Shown here one piece after another: positions 28,240 through 36,230 of a stretch of 64,000 nt of DNA. Numbering within the stretch: the stretch's first letter is position 1; every line of letters begins with the position of its first letter. This DNA comes from Symbiodinium natans (taxonomy: Eukaryota > Sar > Dinophyceae > Suessiales > Symbiodiniaceae). Location: contig CAJNDS010002479.1 in the NCBI GenBank assembly GCA_905221605.1, forward strand, positions 765,001 to 829,000, given 5' to 3'. Below the pieces are notes generated by a model that was given only the letters and a program-made list of their open reading frames with translations, did not search any database and was not told the origin of the DNA. Position numbers and translations under genes: made by a program.

Positions 28240-28287
28240 AGGCGTGGGGCTTTCGGCGTTCAAATCTCAGAAAGTTGGGGCCGGGGT
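28240..28287 (+). CDS. candidate exon
   Basis: TTTCATTTCAG acceptor. Frames read AWGFRRSNLRKLGPG or, joined to a possible exon ending at GTAAGG (28180), VSVSALRGAFGVQISESWGR. Confidence 0.5.
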
Positions 28288-28429
28288 TTTAGGTTAAACC
28301 CTAAACCCTAAACCCTAAACCCTTTAGGGTTTTTCGGGTTTCAAGCAGGCGGAAGAAAGGAAGACTTGCCCTCAACCATGTCTTGGGCATATTCGCCCTA
28401 AACCCTGAACCTCTGAAGTAGCTAAGGCA

Positions 28430-28558
28430 CCCTAAGCCCTACACCCTAAACCCTAAACCCTAAACCCTAGACCCTAGACCCTAGACCCTAAACCCTAAAC
28501 CCTAAACCCTAAACCCTAAACCCTAAACCCTAAACCCTAAACCCTAAACCCTAAACCT
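28430..28558. repeat. interstitial telomere tract, C-rich
   Basis: CCCTAAA with CCCTAGA variants, leading into the acceptor of exon 28568. Confidence 0.9.
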
Positions 28559-28567
28559 TTCTTTCAG

Positions 28568-28648
28568 GCACAGGGTTACAAGCCTTTTGCGGCAGCCTGT
28601 CACCGCTGCAGGAGTGGGGGGAGGCTAGCCCAAGACTCAGATTGCCAG
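28568..28648 (+). CDS. candidate exon framed by inverted telomere tracts
   Basis: Acceptor CCTTTCTTTCAG, and the donor is the G/GTTTAGGG of the following telomere tract. Exactly 27 codons: AQGYKPFAAACHRCRSGGRL then AQDSDCQ. The clearest case of CCCTAAA / exon / TTTAGGG. Confidence 0.75.
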
Positions 28649-28649
28649 G

Positions 28650-28925
28650 TTTAGGGTTTAGGGTTTAGGGTTTAGGGTTTAGGGTTTAGGGTTTAGGGTT
28701 TAGGGTTTAGGGTTTAGGGTTTAGGGTTTAGGGTATAGGGTTAGGGTTCAGGGTTCAGGGTCTTGGGTCTAGGGTCTAGGGTCTAGGGTTTAGGGTTTAG
28801 GGTTTAGGGTTTAGGGTTTAGGGTTTAGGGTTTAGGGTTTAGGGTTTAGGGTATAGGGTATAGGGTTAGGGTTCAGGGTTCAGGGTCTTGGGTCTAGGGA
28901 CTAGGGTTTAGGGTTTAGGGTTTAG
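28650..28925. repeat. telomere tract with internal block duplication
   Basis: TTTAGGG units, a block (GGGTATAGGGTTAGGGTTCA...GTCTAGGG), more TTTAGGG, and the same block again at about 28850-28905. Confidence 0.9.
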
Positions 28926-28936
28926 GCTAAACCCTT

Positions 28937-29025
28937 TTGTTTTCTGGGGGGCCGGGCCTTTCTTTGCATGTTTTACTGGTAATGGGTCTGGCTTTGAAAG
29001 AGGCAGAGGCCAAAAAGCATCTGGC
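28937..29025 (+). CDS. candidate exon
   Basis: Reads GPGLSLHVLLVMGLALKEAE then AKKHLAG before GTGTTG. The hydrophobic start could be a membrane or signal segment. Confidence 0.45.
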
Positions 29026-29132
29026 TGGGTGTTGAGTTTAGGGTGTAGGGTTCAGGGATTTGGCCTTAGCGTGCCGGGTTCCCAACAAAAATCCTAAACC
29101 CTAATCCCTGCAACCCTTAGACCCTAAACCAA

Positions 29133-29165
29133 TGCCCATCATTACGACAACAGGGGACCGCTAAT
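29133..29165 (+). CDS. candidate exon upstream of hpE intron
   Basis: Reads AHHYDNRGPL and ends before GTAAGC. Removing 29166-29234 joins it in phase to CTKLLLIPISPGPSAAVELQ. Confidence 0.5.
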
Positions 29166-29234
29166 GTAAGCTCCCAAATACTAGGTTTCCCTTCTACTAA
29201 GGACCCCCATAAGGAACACCCCCCCCATGATTAG
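29166..29234. mobile_element. hpE element acting as a 69-nt intron
   Basis: GTAAGCTCCCAAATACTAGG at the left; a GATTAG acceptor at the right. The interior matches hpE (TAAGGACCCCCATAAGG). Confidence 0.6.
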
Positions 29235-29342
29235 CTGCACGAAACTCCTCCTTATCCCCATATCCCCTGGACCTTCAGCCGCTGTGGAGCTGCAACTCCT
29301 GAAGCCCTACAGCCCTAAAGCCCTGAACTTCCTGAAGCCCTG
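29235..29342 (+). CDS. candidate exon downstream of hpE intron
   Basis: Open through TKLLLIPISPGPSAAVELQL, then into CCCTAAA-like sequence. A second frame is also open. Confidence 0.45.
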
Positions 29343-29362
29343 AGACCCCAAACCCCTTGCAG

Positions 29363-29392
29363 CCCACTCCGTCTGGGATTCAACCTACAGAG
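29363..29392 (+). CDS. candidate short exon
   Basis: CCTTGCAG acceptor and GTAGGC donor; reads HSVWDSTYR. Confidence 0.5.
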
Positions 29393-29515
29393 GTAGGCTT
29401 TAGGATTGTAGGCCCAAACCCTAAAGCCCTAAACCCTAAGCCCTAAACCCTAAACCCTAAACCCTAAGCCCTAAGCCCTAAGCCCTAAACCCTAAACCCT
29501 AAACCCTAAACCCTA

Positions 29516-29587
29516 CAGTCCTTTGAGGGGATGGCGCATGGAAGCTGGCGCCGAAGTAGCTCGGAATGCATTGTCGAGAGGAGCTAG
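29516..29587 (+). CDS. candidate exon
   Basis: CTACAG acceptor. Reads SFEGMAHGSWRRSSSECIVE then RS. Telomere-like repeats on both sides. Confidence 0.5.
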   Translation, partial: QSFEGMAHGSWRRSSSECIVERS

Positions 29588-29589
29588 GG

Positions 29590-29775
29590 TTTAGAGAGGT
29601 TAGGGTTTAGAGGGTAATGAGGGTTTAGAGGGTTTAGAGGGTTTAGAGGGCTTAGAGGGTTTCGAGGGTTTAGAGGGTTTAGAGGGTTTGGAGGGTTTAG
29701 AGGGTTTAGAGGTTTTGGAGGGTTTAGAGGGTTCAGACGGTTTAGAGGGTTTAGAGGGTTTAGAGGGTTTCTAGA
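29590..29775. repeat. nonamer array GTTTAGAGG
   Basis: About 18 copies of a telomere-like nonamer with few variants, grading into TTTCTAG-type degenerate sequence. Confidence 0.9.
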
Positions 29776-29886
29776 TTTTCTAGAGTGTCCAGGGTTTAGG
29801 GTTTCTAGTGTGTCTAGCGTTTCTAGTGTTTCCAGGACCTGAGGTTTCTAGGGTTTGTAAGGTCTAGGGCCGTCCAGGGCATTCCA

Positions 29887-29945
29887 AACCCAATATCAGC
29901 TACAACTATAGAGGAAATGGTCGGCCTCCTCGCGAGTGGAGTGGC
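29887..29945 (+). CDS. candidate exon
   Basis: Reads ISATTIEEMVGLLASGVA. CCCTAAA follows. Confidence 0.45.
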
Positions 29946-29993
29946 TAAACCCTAAACCCTAAACCCTAAATCCTAAACGAGGGCTCAGGGCGA

Positions 29994-30110
29994 CTATTCT
30001 CAGGACTCTTGTGGGGGTGTTGGGCTTGTTAGTTTATTGCTTTTCTTGTTTTTGCTAAGGGTGCTTTTTGTAGACAAGCTTGTGGGGCTGGAGGTCACCT
30101 TTCAATCTGA
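29994..30110 (+). CDS. candidate exon(s) with possible 57-nt in-frame intron
   Basis: CTCAG acceptor. Open as YSQDSCGGVGLVSLLLFLFL then DKLVGLEVTFQSDG. A GT...TTTTTGTAG segment of 57 nt inside could be an intron; removing it keeps the frame, so the hydrophobic helix may not be in the protein. Confidence 0.5.
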
Positions 30111-30261
30111 TGGTTTAGGGTTTAGGGTTCGGTTTTAGGGTTTAGGGTTTAGGGAGTTTAGGGGTTAGGGGGGGGGGGTAAGGGGTTAGGGGGGATTAGG
30201 GTGTAGTGACCTACCACCAGGGGCTTAGGGTCGACGACCAAAATCAAAACCCTACTTGGAG

Positions 30262-30384
30262 GTTCATGGTACTTACTAGCCAATTAGAACTGTACTTATA
30301 GCCCACTTTCAAGCCCATTAAGTGGCCTAAGGTGGTGATAGGTACAAGTATAATTTCTTAATAAGGCCATGAACCTCCAAGTAG
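30262..30384. mobile_element. hpK element, intron-like
   Basis: Arms CTACTTGGAGGTTCATGG and CCATGAACCTCCAAGTAG are inverted copies. GT lies after TTGGAG and AG at the end. Flanking frames (YHQGLRVDDQNQNPTW and PQLFNSLQTPNPC) join in phase. Confidence 0.75.
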
Positions 30385-30541
30385 ACCTCAACTCTTCAAC
30401 TCTCTCCAAACCCCGAACCCTTGTAGACCTCCACGCGCTTAACCCGCACGTCGCACGTCTGCACCCTAAACCCTGACCCGTTGAACATTCCAAGATACTG
30501 AGCCCCTAAACCCCCCCAAAACTTTAAATCCTGAACCTTGG

Positions 30542-30672
30542 GATGTTCCCCCCTATGCACCTTAATAGGGTTTAGGGTTTAGGGTTTAGGGTTTAGGGTT
30601 TAGGGACTGGACGGAGGGGGGGGGGGTACTAGAGTCCCGCCTATGAAGGACTGTGAGTATAGGGGGAACATC
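30542..30672. mobile_element. hpA element containing a telomere tract
   Basis: Arms GGATGTTCCCCCC and AGGGGGAACATC enclose (TTTAGGG)5 at 30567-30602, placed after an AATAGGG that is part of the element. Confidence 0.7.
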
Positions 30673-30779
30673 ACGACCCCTGCACCCCTAAACCCCACAA
30701 ACCCTAAACCCAGCACCCCCAAAAGTTCTATCAACCCTGAACTCCTAACCGAAACTCTAAACCCCAAACCCTAAGCTTT

Positions 30780-30905
30780 CAACCTGACCCCAAAACCCTA
30801 AACCCTAAACCCTAAACCCTAAACCCTAAACCCTAAACCCTACACCCTAAACCCTAAACCCTAAACCCCAAACCCTAAACCCTAAACCCTAAACCCTAGC
30901 GCTAA
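30780..30905. repeat. interstitial telomere tract, C-rich
   Basis: About 15 CCCTAAA units leading into exon 30918. Confidence 0.9.
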
Positions 30906-30917
30906 ACACAACACCAG

Positions 30918-31015
30918 GTCCCCCCGAGCGGGTTTGGCCAATGAGTTTTTCGCCGCGGAGCGACTCCCGGCTTCTGATGCCTTCGGAGGGCCCTGGGCCC
31001 CAGAGACGATCCAAG
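30918..31015 (+). CDS. candidate exon framed by inverted telomere tracts
   Basis: CACCAG acceptor. Reads AGLANEFFAAERLPASDAFG then GPWAPETIQG. TTTAGGG/TTTGGGG follows. A second frame is open. Confidence 0.55.
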
Positions 31016-31220
31016 GGCTTAGGGTTTAGGGTTTGGGGTTTGGGGTTTAGGGTTTAGGGTTTAGGGATACAGGGATACAGGGATACAGGGTTTAGGGTTT
31101 GGGGTTTAGGGTTTAGGGATAAAGGGGTTTACGGTTTGGGGTTTCGGGTTTGGGGTTTGGCGTTTAGGGCTTCGAGTTTGCGACCTGAGGTTAGCCAGGC
31201 GTTCCAGGGTTGTACATACG

Positions 31221-31335
31221 TCTAACAAGGATGCCCAGTAGCACCCTTATTCCCTTTTTTGGGGGGTTTAGGTTCCCTTAGAAAACCCCTTTAAGCAAAA
31301 AAGGGCACCCTTTTTAAGCCCAGGTTACTGGGCAG
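31221..31335. mobile_element. hpC palindromic element (subtype 2)
   Basis: GGATGCCCAGTAGCACCC at the left; CAGGTTACTGGGCAGCCTAG at the right. Confidence 0.7.
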
Positions 31336-31339
31336 CCTA

Positions 31340-31690
31340 GCTAATAAGGTCGTACCTCTAGCAGGGTCCCCCCAACATAGCATTTTCATGGACACCATAT
31401 CAGTCCCAGAACCCAAGGGTACAACCTTATGGGTACAACCCTGAATTAGGGTTTACGGCGGCCTAAGATTTACGGGGTTAGGGTCATTGGGGTTGAGGGT
31501 TCTTGGGGTGGCAGAGGGGTTTGGGGTTGTGGGGTTACTATTCACTGCTTTGGGTTAAATTCGGGGAATTGGGGTTCGGGGTTCTTAGGCCTTAGGGCTT
31601 CGGGTGTAAGGTTTGTTTCGGGTTGAGGGCCTGGGGGCTTTGGGCCTTCGATCTTGGGGTTGAGAGTTTAGGGTTTACGGTTTAGGGTTC
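31340..31690. repeat. hpJ-like element, then degenerate G-rich telomere-like field
   Basis: CCCAGAACCCAAGGGTACAA at about 31395 matches hpJ. From 31490 to 31690 only degenerate TTTGGGG/TTGAGGG sequence is seen. Confidence 0.55.
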
Positions 31691-31763
31691 AGGGAGGTTA
31701 AGGACGGTTCTTGAGGACCCACAGAAGTCCCAAAGGATGCAACCCTGAGCCCACAAGCCTTAC

Positions 31764-31848
31764 CTGGGGATGGAGCCGAAAGCCTTCCACATTTCTTCCT
31801 CTTGGCCGCGGCAGGGCGGGCACACCCCAAACCTGAATCCCTTACCTT
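31764..31848 (+). CDS. candidate exon
   Basis: Reads PYLGMEPKAFHISSSWPRQG. Upstream 31703-31745 is also open (TVLEDPQKSQRMQP). Frames are ambiguous. Confidence 0.4.
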
Positions 31849-31924
31849 AACCCTAAACCCTAAACCGTAATCCCTCTCTGTTTTTTTGTTTTTGATTTTT
31901 TTGCTCTCTCTCTTTCTCTATCTA

Positions 31925-32082
31925 TAAGGGTAGTTATATAGGCCCTTAAACAACGGTTCTGACGTATGGGCCCTTGGGTTTAGGGTTTAGGGTTTAGGGT
32001 ATATAAGGGATACATAAGGGGTAAATCAGGGGACCCCTTTTAAGGGCCCATACGGAGGGACCATGTAACTGCCCTGCGACTC
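31925..32082. mobile_element. hpF element containing telomere repeats
   Basis: GGTAGTTATATAGGCCCTTA at the left; AGGGACCATGTAACTGCCC at the right. Three TTTAGGG units replace part of the loop seen in copies 43625 and 51465. Confidence 0.7.
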
Positions 32083-32145
32083 CGTAGTGTGCAAGCAACA
32101 GACCATTGCTGCATGCACATGTGGTTTTTGCTACGGCGCTCCTCC
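32083..32145 (+). CDS. candidate Cys-rich exon
   Basis: Reads CDSVVCKQQTIAACTCGFCY, directly after hpF. Confidence 0.4.
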
Positions 32146-32212
32146 CTAAACCCTAAACCCTAAACAATAAACCCTATACCCTAAACCCTAAACCCTAAAC
32201 CCTAAACCATAC

Positions 32213-32283
32213 TTCAAGGCCTTCGCAGCTTCCCTTCACAACCCCATGAAAATATTTCGTTCTAAAGAAACCGCTAACTCCTA
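32213..32283 (+). CDS. candidate exon
   Basis: Reads YFKAFAASLHNPMKIFRSKE then TANS and a stop. CCCTAAA upstream. Confidence 0.45.
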
Positions 32284-32349
32284 AAAGCCCTGCAGAGGGG
32301 CCGCAGTGGCACCCTTGCTTCTTTTCAGGGCTAAGGTTTTGGGTTTTTT

Positions 32350-32480
32350 AGGGTTCAGGGTTTAGGGTTAGGGTTTAGGGTTTAGGGTTTAGGGTTTAGG
32401 GTTTAGGGTTTAGGGTTTAGGGTTTAGGGTTTAGGGTTAGGGTTTAGGGTTTAGGGTTTAGGGTTTAGGGTTCAGGGTTC
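32350..32480. repeat. interstitial telomere tract, G-rich
   Basis: About 16 TTTAGGG units with occasional TTAGGG. Confidence 0.95.
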
Positions 32481-32686
32481 AGGAAACCACCACGAACACA
32501 AAAGCGCACACAGAAAGGGCTTCGGCCCTGGGATGTAGCAACGGCAGGAGTCCTGTAGTGCCCTTACTTCAGTCTCCGGTTCCCTTCTTTTGGGGTTTAG
32601 GGTCCAGGGTTTAGGTTTGGGGTTTAGGGTTTAGGGTTTAGGGTTTAGGGTTTAGGGTTTAGGGTTTAGGGTTAGGGTTTAGGGTT

Positions 32687-32818
32687 GGGCAGCAACCTCC
32701 CGGAAGTCCCCAAACCCTCGAGCCCCAAGTGGTTGTGGTGGCTCTGAGGCCGATGATGTTCGGCAGGGCTCTCGCGAGCGACATGGCAGGAATCTACCGG
32801 GAGGACCGGGGTTGCAGG
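32687..32818 (+). CDS. candidate exon, 44 open codons
   Basis: TTGGGCAG acceptor. Reads QQPPGSPQTLEPQVVVVALR then PMMFGRALASDMAGIYREDR. TTTAGGG tracts on both sides. Unknown product. Confidence 0.6.
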
Positions 32819-32819
32819 C

Positions 32820-32978
32820 TTAGGGTTTAGGGTTTAGGGTTTAGGGTTTAGGGTTTAGGGTTTAGGGTTTAGGGTTTAGGGTTTAGGGTTTAGGGTTTAG
32901 GGTTTAGGGTTTAGGGTTTAGGGTTTAGGGTTAGGGTTCAGGGTTCAGGGTTCAGGGTTCAGGGTTCAGGGTTTAGGA
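32820..32978. repeat. long interstitial telomere tract, G-rich
   Basis: About 16 TTTAGGG, then TTCAGGG variants. Confidence 0.95.
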
Positions 32979-32984
32979 CCGCTT

Positions 32985-33060
32985 AATATAGACTCCGAAT
33001 AGTAGGATTCCCTGAATAAGGACCCCCATAAGGTAAACCCCCTTTCAAATTTCGGAAACC
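32985..33060. mobile_element. hpE element, partial
   Basis: GAATAGTAGGATTCCCTGAA and AAATTTCGGAAACC are present; the left arm is reduced. Confidence 0.55.
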
Positions 33061-33345
33061 TGCATATGTAGAGCTGAGGGTACGTAGAACCCTGCATATG
33101 TAGGGCTTAGGGTAGAACACTAGGGCGCTCGCCCCTAAATCCGCAACTCTGAAACCTAAGTCTATCAAATTTACTTATTGCAGTATTTGCATATTTAATC
33201 ATATAACTTCAAGAAGTACTGTTCAATGACAAGGTACTGATCCAAGTTTTATTCCCTGCTGTTTGTGCGCCCAAATAAGCTGAAGGATCCGAGTGAGCCA
33301 CACGCAATGTCTACTCTTTTTGTCTTGAGGGTTTAGGGTCGACTT
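33061..33345. other. mostly AT-rich spacer with one weak exon
   Basis: 33061-33277 shows no convincing coding signal. 33278-33332 reads LKDPSEPHAMSTLFVL and could be an exon. Confidence 0.4.
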
Positions 33346-33472
33346 GAGAAGGTTCATGGGTAGTTCGGGTAGGGTTATAAGAAATGCAACCTATGTTACA
33401 ACCTCAAGCTGAAAGCCCGAAACGCTTCCACCCCCCCCCACCCACCCACCCCCCTCACCCCCCCCCCCCCCT

Positions 33473-33519
33473 ACAAATCTGGGTTCACAAGATGCTTCTT
33501 GGAGGATCAGGGGGGCTTC
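33473..33519 (+). CDS. candidate exon, consensus GTAAGT donor
   Basis: Reads LQIWVHKMLLGGSGGL and ends before GTAAGTAG. A poly-C run borders its 5' side, so the upstream frame cannot be followed. Confidence 0.55.
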
Positions 33520-33590
33520 GTAAGTAGTTATGAAGTAGTGTTCAAGCATCAGGGTTTGGGGTTTAGGGTAACCTTAACACGGAGCCCAGA

Positions 33591-33643
33591 GTTTTCAGCC
33601 TAGGTTTAGCATGCGGAGTGTTTTTGTTTGGGGCTTCAAAGAT
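33591..33643 (+). CDS. candidate exon, GTAAGG donor
   Basis: Reads SFQPRFSMRSVFVWGFKD. Unknown. Confidence 0.5.
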
Positions 33644-33769
33644 GTAAGGATTCTTTGGTCTGCGTTTTTAGGCTTTAGAGTTTAGGGTTTATAAGGTTTA
33701 GGGTTTAGGGTTTAGGGTCATCTGTAGGTTTCAGGTGGGTGGTAGTTTTGGATCGCATGACGAGAGGAC

Positions 33770-34147
33770 ATGACACCACTGCTCGAAAATGAGCCGCTTG
33801 CCGAGTTTGGACGAGTGGTGGGGTGCTGTGCCCCTACATCCTTAGACCCTAAACCCTACACTAAAAAGTCAGGCCTTGTGGAGGTTTATGATTCACTATC
33901 GTTCCAATATGTGAAGGTCTGCGGTTGGAGATCCCCCCCCCCCCCCTCCCCCTCCCCCACCACCCGCAACAGCAACAGCTCCCAACAACCACCCCCCAAC
34001 AACAGCCCCCGCAACAATATCAACCCCCAACAGCAACGCAACAACCCCCAACAGCAACCCCCAACAACAACTCCCGACAACAACCCCCAACAACCACCCC
34101 CCAACCACAACCCCCCAAACCGCCACCCCAGTACCTGCAGGCTCTAG
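33770..34147 (+). CDS. candidate coding region with Q/N/P-rich tail
   Basis: ATG opens 125 codons: MTPLLENEPLAEFGRVVGCC, then SGLVEVYDSLSFQYVKVCGW, a Pro run over a C tract (33931-33945), and a low-complexity Gln/Asn/Pro tail from CAACA repeats. A possible GTCTGC donor follows QYVK at about 33916. The first 50 codons look real; the tail may be repeat rather than protein. The minus-strand ORFs are shadows. Confidence 0.45.
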   Translation: MTPLLENEPLAEFGRVVGCCAPTSLDPKPYTKKSGLVEVYDSLSFQYVKVCGWRSPPPPSPSPTTRNSNSSQQPPPNNSPRNNINPQQQRNNPQQQPPTTTPDNNPQQPPPNHNPPNRHPSTCRL

Positions 34148-34179
34148 CCCCCAAACCCAAAACCCGAGGCACCTGCAAA

Positions 34180-34515
34180 CTAAACCCTAAACCCTAAACC
34201 CTAAACCCTAAACCCTAAACCCTAAACCCTGAACCTAAACCCTAAACCCTAACCCCTAAGCCCTAAGCGCTAAGCCCTAAGCCCTAAGCCCTAAGCCCTA
34301 AGCCCTAAGCCCTAAACCCTAAACCCTAAACCCTAAACCCTAAACCCTAAACCCTAAACCCTAAACCCTAAACCTAAACCCTAAGCCCTAAGCCCTAAGC
34401 TCTAAGCCCTAAGCCCTAAGCCCTAAGCCCTAAGCCCTAAGCCCTAAGCCCTAAGCCCTAAACCCTAAACCCTAAACCCTAAACCCTAAACCCTAAACCC
34501 TAAACCCAAACCCGA
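34180..34515. repeat. telomere tract with alternating CCCTAAA and CCCTAAG blocks
   Basis: Sharp alternation: CCCTAAA to 34245, CCCTAAG to 34310, CCCTAAA to 34378, CCCTAAG to 34455, CCCTAAA to 34505. Confidence 0.95.
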
Positions 34516-34567
34516 AACCCTAAACCACTGGCTCAAAGCCTCAGCCTAAATTCTGCAACCCCTGCAG

Positions 34568-34620
34568 CATCCCAATGCCGCTCAAAAAGGCGTGATCTGC
34601 ACTTGGGAGCCAGACCCTCG
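34568..34620 (+). CDS. paralog 2, exon 1
   Basis: Same acceptor (CCTGCAG) as paralog 1; donor CTCG/GTAGTT. Reads HPNAAQKGVICTWEPDPR. Confidence 0.75.
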
Positions 34621-34739
34621 GTAGTTGAGTGGTAAGGGGCTCTATAGGGTCTAGGGGTTTAGGGGGTTTAGCAAGTTTAGGTTTAGGTTTTAGGGTTTAG
34701 GGTTTAGGGTATAGTTGGGTGTTTTTCGCGCTCTAGGTT

Positions 34740-34868
34740 CTAGAGTTTCTTGCTCTAGCTGAGTGGTACCCTTTTGCCCTTTTTGTGTTTATGGTCTCCC
34801 TTCTCAAAGGAACGAACACCAAAAAGGGTACCCTCATTGCACAATCATACGTTTACTTGGCTATCAAG
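34740..34868. mobile_element. hpC element, intact copy in paralog 2 intron
   Basis: CTAGCTGAGTGGTACCCTTT at the left; GGCTATCAAG at the right is the acceptor of exon 2. Paralog 1 keeps only the left third at about 25510-25540. Confidence 0.7.
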
Positions 34869-34997
34869 GACCATGAAGGAAGTGAGCCTGGGTACTCCGA
34901 TGGTGCCAGGAGTGCAGCAGCCAGCTCTGGTTCCTGGGTTGCAGCCGATGCGGGCAACTCTGCCCGCCTGCTCGACTGCCAGCTCAAGGACAAACAT
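34869..34997 (+). CDS. paralog 2, exon 2 (no intron where paralog 1 has one)
   Basis: Frame continuing from exon 1: TMKEVSLGTPMVPGVQQPAL, VPGLQP, then SRTNM. A second frame (EGSEPGYSDGARSAAASSGS) is also open, so the reading is supported but not proven. Confidence 0.75.
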
Positions 34998-35101
34998 GGG
35001 TTTGGAAATAGGGTTTAGGGTTTAGGGTTCAGGGTTTAGGGTTTAGGGTTTAGGGACTTCGACAATCCATTATACGGGTTCTGAGAACAGAGCAGCATCA
35101 G

Positions 35102-35724
35102 GCCCTTTGCCAAGCCCAAAGACAAGAAGCCGGCCGCACCCCCACCGCCCCCGCCCCCACCGAGACCAAGAGCGCTCGCAATTTTGGATGAAGCCCTTGA
35201 TGCCCCCCCCCCCCCCCCCCCCCCCCACTCCAAGCGGGGGCACAGCAGAGCGCTGGATGGCGCATGTCGCCAACATGGGCAAGATCCACATGACGTTCTA
35301 TCCAGGCGGTGGCGACGAATGGGAGGAGGATGAGGCAGTCCGCAATTTGTTTACGACAGGCAAGCCGAAGTTTTGCAAGATGCAATGCACTTCGCACACG
35401 GAGCGTCTCCAACTCGCATTGTTGGACCAAAAGCACGGAATGGACGCAGCTTTCCTCAAAGCAAAAGAGAAGTCCTTCCTGGATGCGATGAACCAGGATG
35501 CAAAGCGCAGAATGTTCTTCCTCACAGATGAGGACATGGCCATCTTGGACGAGACAAAGGAAGGTGAAGACATGAAAATGCCAAGCTTGCCATCTTCGTC
35601 CTCGTCAGCAAAACAGAAGACGCATCCCTACCCTTTGTCCGAGCCTGTGGAGCACCCAGGGGAGGTAGCAGACATCATCAAGGACACTGTGAGTCGATTC
35701 TTCAGTCTTGTGTTGTCCCCATGA
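35102..35724 (+). CDS. paralog 2, last exon
   Basis: Basic/Pro-rich start, a Pro run over poly-C (35203-35226, 24 C), then VANMGKIHMTFYPGGGDEWE, HTERLQLALLDQKHGMDAAF, TDEDMAILDETKEGEDMKMP and PYPLSEPVEHPGEVADIIKD, ending at TGA (SLVLSP). One frame is open through the C-run, but a different frame upstream of it (KPKDKKPAAPPPP) matches paralog 1 better, so the C count is suspect. It differs from paralog 1 mainly by conservative changes. Function unknown. Confidence 0.75.
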
Positions 35725-36230
35725 GACCGGCCAAGTGAGTAGTACCCTGATTCTTTTACGTTAGGCTGCCGTCGGAGAATAATTCGTGTGGCTCGCCTTT
35801 AAAAATTACTTGCCGATCCTCTCCGTCGCTTTTGACTTCAGATAAACTCATCCCTTTTCAAAGACAAACCTCAGGTTGGGTGGTGGAGCGAGGGGAGGAC
35901 GGGGAGGGACGGGGAGAGGAACGGGGTTCAAAGACTAACCTCAGGTTGGGTGGAGGAACGGGGGAGGACGGGGAGGACGGGGGGGAGGGACGGAGGAGCC
36001 CGCATCGTTGCGCTCCAGGTTACAATTACAATCCTCAACCCTGCCATGCCAGGCAACCGCTTAATCCTTTTGGGAGGGCTTTCAATGTCACCTTGCTCAG
36101 CCCAGGTCTCAGATGTTCTTGGTAGCCGACAGTGGCTGTAGACTCGGGGATAGGGGGACAGCGCAGTGTTGGGGGATGTTCTGTATGGTCTAGAGGGCAA
36201 AAGTTAAAGTTCCAGGGACCCTAGTATCTG
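35725..36230. other. insert in paralog 2 flank: tandem repeat and candidate exon
   Basis: Absent from the 3' flank of paralog 1. It carries two roughly 70-bp copies (ACAAACCTCAGGTTGGGTGG... at about 35863 and 35933) of a GGGGAGGACGG-rich unit. One frame at 36000-36141 reads ARIVALQVTITILNPAMPGN then RLILLGG to a stop. Confidence 0.5.
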
